Shown: piece by piece, positions 58,775-64,000 of the stretch
How positions within the stretch are numbered: the first letter of the stretch is position 1
Layout: each line of letters begins with the position of its first letter
Source of the DNA: Hymenoscyphus infarciens
Taxonomy: Eukaryota > Ascomycota > Leotiomycetes > Helotiales > Helotiaceae
Reading direction: 5' to 3'
Assembly: GCA_001414345.1 (NCBI GenBank)
Contig: LLCB01000046.1
Span: 124,001-188,000, forward strand
DNA: 64,000 bases
Notes under the pieces: generated by a model
Seen by the model: only the letters and a program-made list of their open reading frames with translations
The model's database searches: none
Told to the model about the DNA's origin: nothing
Made by a program: the position numbers and the translations under genes

Positions 58775-59555
58775 GGCGGGGTAGATGAAGAACTTTATCC
58801 AGCTCGAGGAAGTGCGAGGAAGGGAACGAGGAAGCGACGTGGAGGTTGGTCGAGGTGCTAAATATCCAGAGAATGTGAAGATCTCAAAGGTTGTAGCTTG
58901 GCTATTGCGGAGCGGTTTCTTTTGTTTGTAAGTCCTTGGTTGGTGTTGAGAAATATGACGGCACATCCTTGTTCGAGGGGTTGACTAAAATTGCATCGGT
59001 TATCACCAGTAAGAGAAGAAGCTAGCGCCTTTTAACCTATCGCCGAGCCGTGGAGCATCACCGGCCCGAAAGGTGCGTCGAGGAATTCCCAACGTTACAA
59101 CCCACCTACCTATTACAACTCACCTACCTAGTGGTGAGAGATGGTGACCTCCATTTTGCACCAATCTGACACCCGGAAGCACTCATCCATTCCGACTCAG
59201 AGCCAACACGAACTAGAACTAGAACTAGAACTAGAACTAGTTCTTCGTTGTGATAGTGATAGCTTGATGATGCAGGTGGCCCTGCCCTCCCACTTCTGTG
59301 GGTGATCGGGATACTCGAGGACTGTCGTGATGATGTTTCACTCCCGACTTCCCTTAGTAAAAGGGCACCTGCTCAATTTATTCCCCCACTAATTTTCCCT
59401 TCTCTACTTACCTTCCCAAAAAGCAGATCAGGTACTCGATATAAATTGCGCCGAGCCCGACCCTTCAACTACTTGCCTCCATATAACTTACGCGCCAAGG
59501 TTCGCTATTGCCTCAAATATCCTTCTCAATCGAGTTTCAACAAATCTCAGGTGAC
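58775..59555. promoter_or_regulatory. Divergent intergenic region, OTU2 and MFS
   Basis: Contains both promoters. A (GAACTA) hexamer run at about 59211-59240 ends in a small palindrome ACTAGTTC. CCTACCTATTACAACTCACC direct repeats lie near 59100. No gene. Confidence 0.45.
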
Positions 59556-61294
59556 ATGGTGGACCTGGAAAAGGCCCATTTCGCGGCCCACGACCAAGAC
59601 CCCATTCAGCAATCAGACGGAACAACAACAGCAAGCGAGGACCACAAGGCCGACGATGCTTCAGTCCACTCAAAAACTACACATGACACAATAGAGAATG
59701 GACAAGTCGAGAACAACGAGCGTGACACGACCAATCCGAGAGTTCCTTCCACACGATCTCGAGCATTATCCGTCATTTCAAGGTCGAACAGGCGGGGCTT
59801 GCTGGCAACAATCACCATTGTCCCTGAAGTGGAAAACCCATACGAGTATAAAAGTAGCACGAAATGGTTTATTACTCTGGTTATAGCTTTGGCTGCCGCT
59901 GCCGCTCCTCTCGGAAGTGCCATCTTTCTCCGTAAGCAAATGCTCCTTGTATGTCAATCATACCATGCTGATACAACCGCCTTGTAGCTGCTCTTCCAGA
60001 ACTATCAAAAGACCTTGACACAACACCTACAATTACCAATCTCTCGGTTGCCCTATACATGCTAAGTATGTCAATATTCCCTCTTTGGTGGTCCTCTTTC
60101 TCGGAAACACTTGGCAGGCGAACCATTTACATTGTCTCATTTGCCCTATTCACGATTTGGAATATTGTTGCAGCCGTTAGTACCTCAATTGGAATGCTGA
60201 TTGTGTTACGGATCCTGGGGGGAGGTGCTGCCGCTTCCGTCCAAGCAGTTGGCGCGGGCACAATTGCAGATATCTGGGAAGTCAGGGAGCGAGGTCGAGC
60301 GATGGGAATCTTCTACCTTGGACCACTTCTGGGACCTCTTCTCGCGCCTATAATCGGAGGACTCTTGTCACAAAGGTGGGGCTGGAGAAGCACGCAGTGG
60401 TTTCAAGCCATCTACGGATTTGCATTATTTATTATTATCGTGTTTTTCCTGCCCGAAACGCTTCGACGTCCATCACCTCCCAACGATGCAGCCACAGAGA
60501 CCCCCACAACACAACCATTAACCCGAACTGCAACGCGGCAATCCATCCACCTCAAGACAAAGAAAGCCGCTGCAGTCTTCAAACGCTGCATCATAGATCC
60601 TCTTAGCGTCCTTGCGTACCTACGCTTCCCAGCTGTTTTCTTCTCTGTCTATCTTGCTTCCATCGCATTCGGCTCATTATATGTTCTCAACATATCTATA
60701 CAACAGACGTTCTCCGAGGACCCCTACAATTATAGTGTCATCATTCTGGGTCTGTTATATATTCCAAATTCGCTTGGGTACGTTGTCGCTTCTCTGCTAG
60801 GAGGTCGTTGGGCAGACAGAATTATGCATCGAGAAGCGAAAAAAGCAAATCGTTACGACGAAAATGGAAAATTGGCTTTCCTCCCAGAATATCGAATGAG
60901 AGAAAATGCTTGGCTTGCAGCGGTCATGTTTCCAGGTGCAATGATTTGGTACGGTTGGACTGCTGAAAAGGGGCTCTTTTGGATCATACCTTGCATTGCC
61001 AATTTCTTCTTCGGAGTTGGGAGCATGCTGGTGTTTGGGACCATAACCACCATGCTCACTGAATTCATGCCAAAGAAATCGAGTTCCGGAATCGCGGTCA
61101 ACAATTTCGTTAGAAACATCTTCAGTTGCGTCGGGGGTGTTGTTGCGCAGCCAATAATTTCAGCCATTGGCAATGGTTGGCTGTTTACCATATTAGGCAT
61201 TGTCTCCTGGATAAGTGCCTTTGGAGTTGTTTGGGCTATGCGGCGTTTTGGACCAAGATGGCGCATTGAAATGGATAAGAAGCTGAATCCTTGA
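59556..61294 (+). CDS. MFS transporter, DHA1 drug/polyamine-antiporter type
   Basis: Twelve-helix proton antiporter of the DHA1 group (Qdr/Dtr/Tpo-like). Exons 59556-59931 and 59988-61294 (56-bp intron) give 560 residues. The N-terminal 105 residues are hydrophilic and Thr/Ser/Asp-rich. Landmarks: KWFITLVIALAAAAAPLGSA (helix 1), PALPELSKDL, WWSSFSETLGRRTIYIVSFA (motif A), LRILGGGAAASVQAVGAGTI, ADIWEVRERGRAMGIFYLGP, LLGPLLAPIIGGLLSQRWGW (antiporter motif C), RWADRIMHREAKKANR and SSSGIAVNNFVRNIFSCVGG. Such proteins export drugs, organic acids or polyamines; the substrate cannot be predicted. Its stop lies 22 bp from the stop of the opposing transcription-factor gene. Confidence 0.92.
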
Positions 61295-61316
61295 AGCACC
61301 AGATGAGTTTCTGAAA

Positions 61317-63243
61317 TCAGAAGAAGTTTGTTACACCAACAGGCTCGAAATCCATCGCTGCAGGATATGGAGTTGGCAAAGCTTTTTGGGATAGAGACTC
61401 TCTTGTTTCGTTTCTACAAGCCATTTGAACTTCGTTGTACTCGATTGGATCCGTGAGAGTAACGACTCTAGAATCGGCCGAAGTCCAGGCAAGCGTTTCG
61501 AAGTCGTTGAGAAAACTTGTCGCCATATTTCTCGCCACAGTTGCAATGTTTTCTGGGGTATCCGAGTGACATTCCAATTTCCTTTTGAGGGAGTTGGCAT
61601 CGGAACTGGACCACTCTAGACCCTGGCCACCGTTTGGATTGAGGGCCTTCCAAGCATCGTCAATGTTGAAGTCCGAGTAGCGTTGCTTCAGGAGGGCCTT
61701 AACGACGAGGGAATTATTCCATTGGTAAGAAGTCAGGCTTTGCTTTTCATAATGTTCGGCGATGTGGTTAACCCGGTCTAAAATTGGTTGGTCAGTCAAG
61801 AAGAAAGACGCGAGGACGGGCAGGGAGACTTTTGCAAGTGCTACTGTGCTCCATTGCCACTCTGGGGTTGTCTGCCAGCTAAGAACACTAAGAGTTTGCG
61901 ATGGACATGCACTAGGTAATGTAACACCTGAGAAGAATAGAGCATAGAAAAAATTCACATACCTTTCCAAGTCAAAGAGCATACGCCACAGTATCCACAA
62001 CCCCAGGCCCATTTCTTTCTAGCAGCATCTCTATTCCACTCCTCCCACGAACCACACGCGCTTTCTGATAAATTGTGGACTTGCGACAAGTGTTGCTTCA
62101 GTTTATCCTTTCTGTGCCATTTACGCGTTGAGAAACTTTTGTTCGAGCACTCGTTGATTTTATGGTCCTTGACAAGATGGAGGACCATCTCATCCCGTTG
62201 AGCTTTTGAAAAGAAGCAATCGCAGAATACACATATCCAACCTCCCTCTACTTTCACTGCGGGATCGCTGACCATACATATCCAATATTTCTGTGGATCA
62301 TGCGATTCTTCGTGCCTTCGCCAGTCGTCTTTTCTGGTGAAGGCTTTGTGGCATAGTGTGCATGTATAAGTTGTTTGTACCTTTCCAGTCTTTGCTGGAA
62401 CGGGTGGTGGTCGATCACTGGGAGAATTTTGGATGATGTTATGGCGTGAGCAGTGGTCTGGGTTATCTGGGATCGAATTGTATTGAGACCTCGACATGTG
62501 TCCTTGGTTGAGGGCATTCGGTTGAGTTATTTGGGCTTTCGTTGTTTTGGCCTCCTCGTCCATGAGATCATGTAAAGATGGGTTGTAGACTGAGTTCAAG
62601 GTTGATGCAGTATCGGCAGTCCATACAGAGGAGCCGTATGAAACTCTTGCTGGACCTGAGGATGGCGAGAGTAGAGGGTGAGCATCCATCATCGAGGAAG
62701 AAGATGTTGATCGTGTGAACCTATTTTGTGATGTGCGAGATGGGGAGGACCAGGATTCGGTATTTTGAGAGGCGTTGAAATCGAATGGTGATGTGAAGGA
62801 AAAGTTTTCTCCTTGTCCGGCTTCAATTGGTGACCAAGTGGTTTGCATTTCTTGGGTGGGTGGAAACAATTCGAAGTCTACATCCATTGACTGGAATTGA
62901 TAATCGTTTGGAAGAGGAGGGAGGCTTTTGGGTGTTTCTTGACTTGGTGTCGCACTCATTCTAAATTGAGGCGCGTTTGGAGCTCTAGATCCGAATTGAT
63001 CTGGCTGCTCTGCTGGTTGTTCGTGATCTAGGGTCGAGTCAATTGACTGAGTGGCAAGGAAGCGCAAATTCAAGACTTACATTTAGAAGGTGCAACATTC
63101 TCCCACCACTGAGCAATCTTCTGTTCACTCAATCGGGTCTGGGCGCATAGAAATTTCATGTCCTTCTTTCCTGGTACACGATTCCCTTTGAACTCAACCC
63201 AGCGTTGCAAGGTCGCGAGCTGCTCGGGGCTTATTGATTCCAT
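61317..63243 (-). CDS. C2H2 zinc-finger transcription factor with homeodomain-like N-terminus
   Basis: Nuclear DNA-binding protein by domain content. Exons 63243-63081, 63027-61963 and 61927-61317 give 612 residues. Residues 5-52 (QLATLQRWVEFKGNRVPGKK, LCAQTRLSEQKIAQWWENVA) resemble a homeodomain, with the WW-N-type recognition helix. A Ser/Pro-rich middle follows, then zinc-finger pairs: YTCTLCHKAFTRKDDWRRHE, WICVFCDCFFSKAQRDEMVL, a Cys-poor RKWHRKDKLKQHLSQVH, and a final GCGYCGVCSLTWKG. The C-terminal 200 residues have no known domain. The second intron is only 35 bp and has no clear branch site, so that junction is less certain. Known relatives are fungal C2H2 regulators; target genes unknown. 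Confidence 0.82.
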
Positions 63244-64000
63244 TGTTGCGGGATTAATTATAATTGAGGGTTCACGAAATCGAAAGGTCGTGGTCGCAAT
63301 CGTAGCAGCTGTCGCATTACACAACAAGAATTACACCAATACCGAATGCGCGCGCAAGAGGAGAGCGAGTGTTTGAACGAGTGTGACGAAATCCATTCGG
63401 CAGGCAAAGTCAATCAACTAAGCGCTCAATTCATCATCGCGAAAACAAAAGTAGGAGAAGGGAGGAAGGAAGGAAGGGAGGGAGAGAAGTTCTAGCTACA
63501 GAAAATTCCCCGCCTTATCAATTATGACATGTTACGCATGCGACAGCGGTTCACAGGAAAGCAGCAGAAAAATCAGCATTGGGGGAATACGGTTTAACCT
63601 CTGTAGGACAGGACAGGGCGAATTATGTTCTTAGAGGGCGTGCAGCCCTTGTTTCAAGACTTGTTGAATGCATTTCTGGATTTCGCCCTTTGGGGATTAC
63701 TTGCATGTTGGGCTTGGTGTTGTCGTCCAATGTGTGCCTTGTGTGGACTCGGGGGAGAGGGAGAGGGGAAGTGAGGGGAAGGAATACGCGTGTGTTGCAG
63801 TGTGACAGCGGCGTCGGGGACTATTGTTTGTTCGCTTATGTGCAAGGGAAGGAATTGGAGAGGGGGCTTGGAGATGAAACGAGGTGGCGAACCAGTGGTT
63901 GGTGGGTTGTTGGAACATGCTTGTTTTGAAACGGGAAGTGGGAGGCTGGTTTTTGGGCCTACTCCGGGCTGACTTGAGGTGACGGGTTTCGCTCTCTGTT
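63244..64000. other. Upstream region of the transcription-factor gene
   Basis: Contains a GAAGGAAGGAAGG run at about 63460-63485 and GA/GT-rich sequence to the edge. A 116-residue plus-strand frame (63579-63929) lacks an ATG start and domain, and is not accepted as a gene. Confidence 0.4.

Noticed and set aside
58775..58966. Longer N-terminus for OTU2
   Set aside because: The added residues are basic and Ser/Thr-rich, unlike the family, which begins at the MESLEEMQ position.
55600..63243. Secondary-metabolite gene cluster
   Set aside because: SDR, methyltransferase, MFS and a regulator are adjacent, but no synthase, terpene cyclase or P450 is present and OTU2 is a housekeeping gene.
1..64000. 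tRNA or rRNA genes
   Set aside because: I looked for B-box-like GGTTCGAATCC and conserved rRNA blocks by eye and saw none; a covariance-model scan was not possible.

Overview
The window is nuclear DNA of a filamentous ascomycete (Pezizomycotina). The signs are many short introns of about 50-100 bp with GTRNGT donors and CTNAC-like branch sites, fungus-specific families (HET domain, Pns1, Pmt2, GH76 mannosidase, DUF3292, fungal rhodopsin-like membrane protein) and AT-rich blocks that look like repeat-induced point mutation (RIP). Family resemblance makes me lean to a leotiomycete; that is an inference.

Layout. 1-14.5 kb is gene-bearing: a sugar transporter (1702-3633, +), protein O-mannosyltransferase Pmt2 (4923-7405, +), a TIR mini-element (8881-9300), a seven-helix rhodopsin-like protein (10564-11858, +) and a HET-domain protein (12267-14537, -). 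14.5-28 kb is gene-free. It holds a short TIR element, a copy of a satellite-like repeat, and then an extremely AT-rich island (about 17.9-27.9 kb). The island contains a 0.73-kb TIR element, a block ending in an A-rich tail, and a 6.9-kb element with about 170-bp inverted repeats whose decayed reading frames are broken only by TAA/TAG. 28.4-35.6 kb is gene-bearing again: a DUF3292 membrane protein (-), a Rad51/RecA-family repair protein (-), a possible 57-residue ORF (+) and a GPI-type GH76 mannosidase (+). 36-39 kb holds a second copy of the 0.72-kb TIR element and a tandem array of about 130-bp units. 39.4-50 kb carries Pns1 (-), an Erg26-like dehydrogenase (+), a small secreted cysteine-rich protein (+), more satellite copies and a TBC-domain Rab GAP (-). 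50-55.6 kb is largely gene-free. 55.6-63.2 kb is compact: an SDR (-) divergent from a TPMT-type methyltransferase (+), an Otu2-type deubiquitinase (-), an MFS drug/polyamine-type antiporter (+) and a C2H2 transcription factor (-).

The genes do not form one pathway. Several serve the cell surface and secretory route (Pmt2 mannosylation, GH76 wall assembly, Rab GAP trafficking, transporters, secreted protein). The most distinctive content is the repeat landscape: one family of TIR elements with a large member and two small derivatives, and a palindrome-cored satellite in three clusters on both orientations near the AT-rich blocks. A second notable signal is an AUG-free 800-nt leader upstream of the sugar transporter whose frame stays open and reads like protein.
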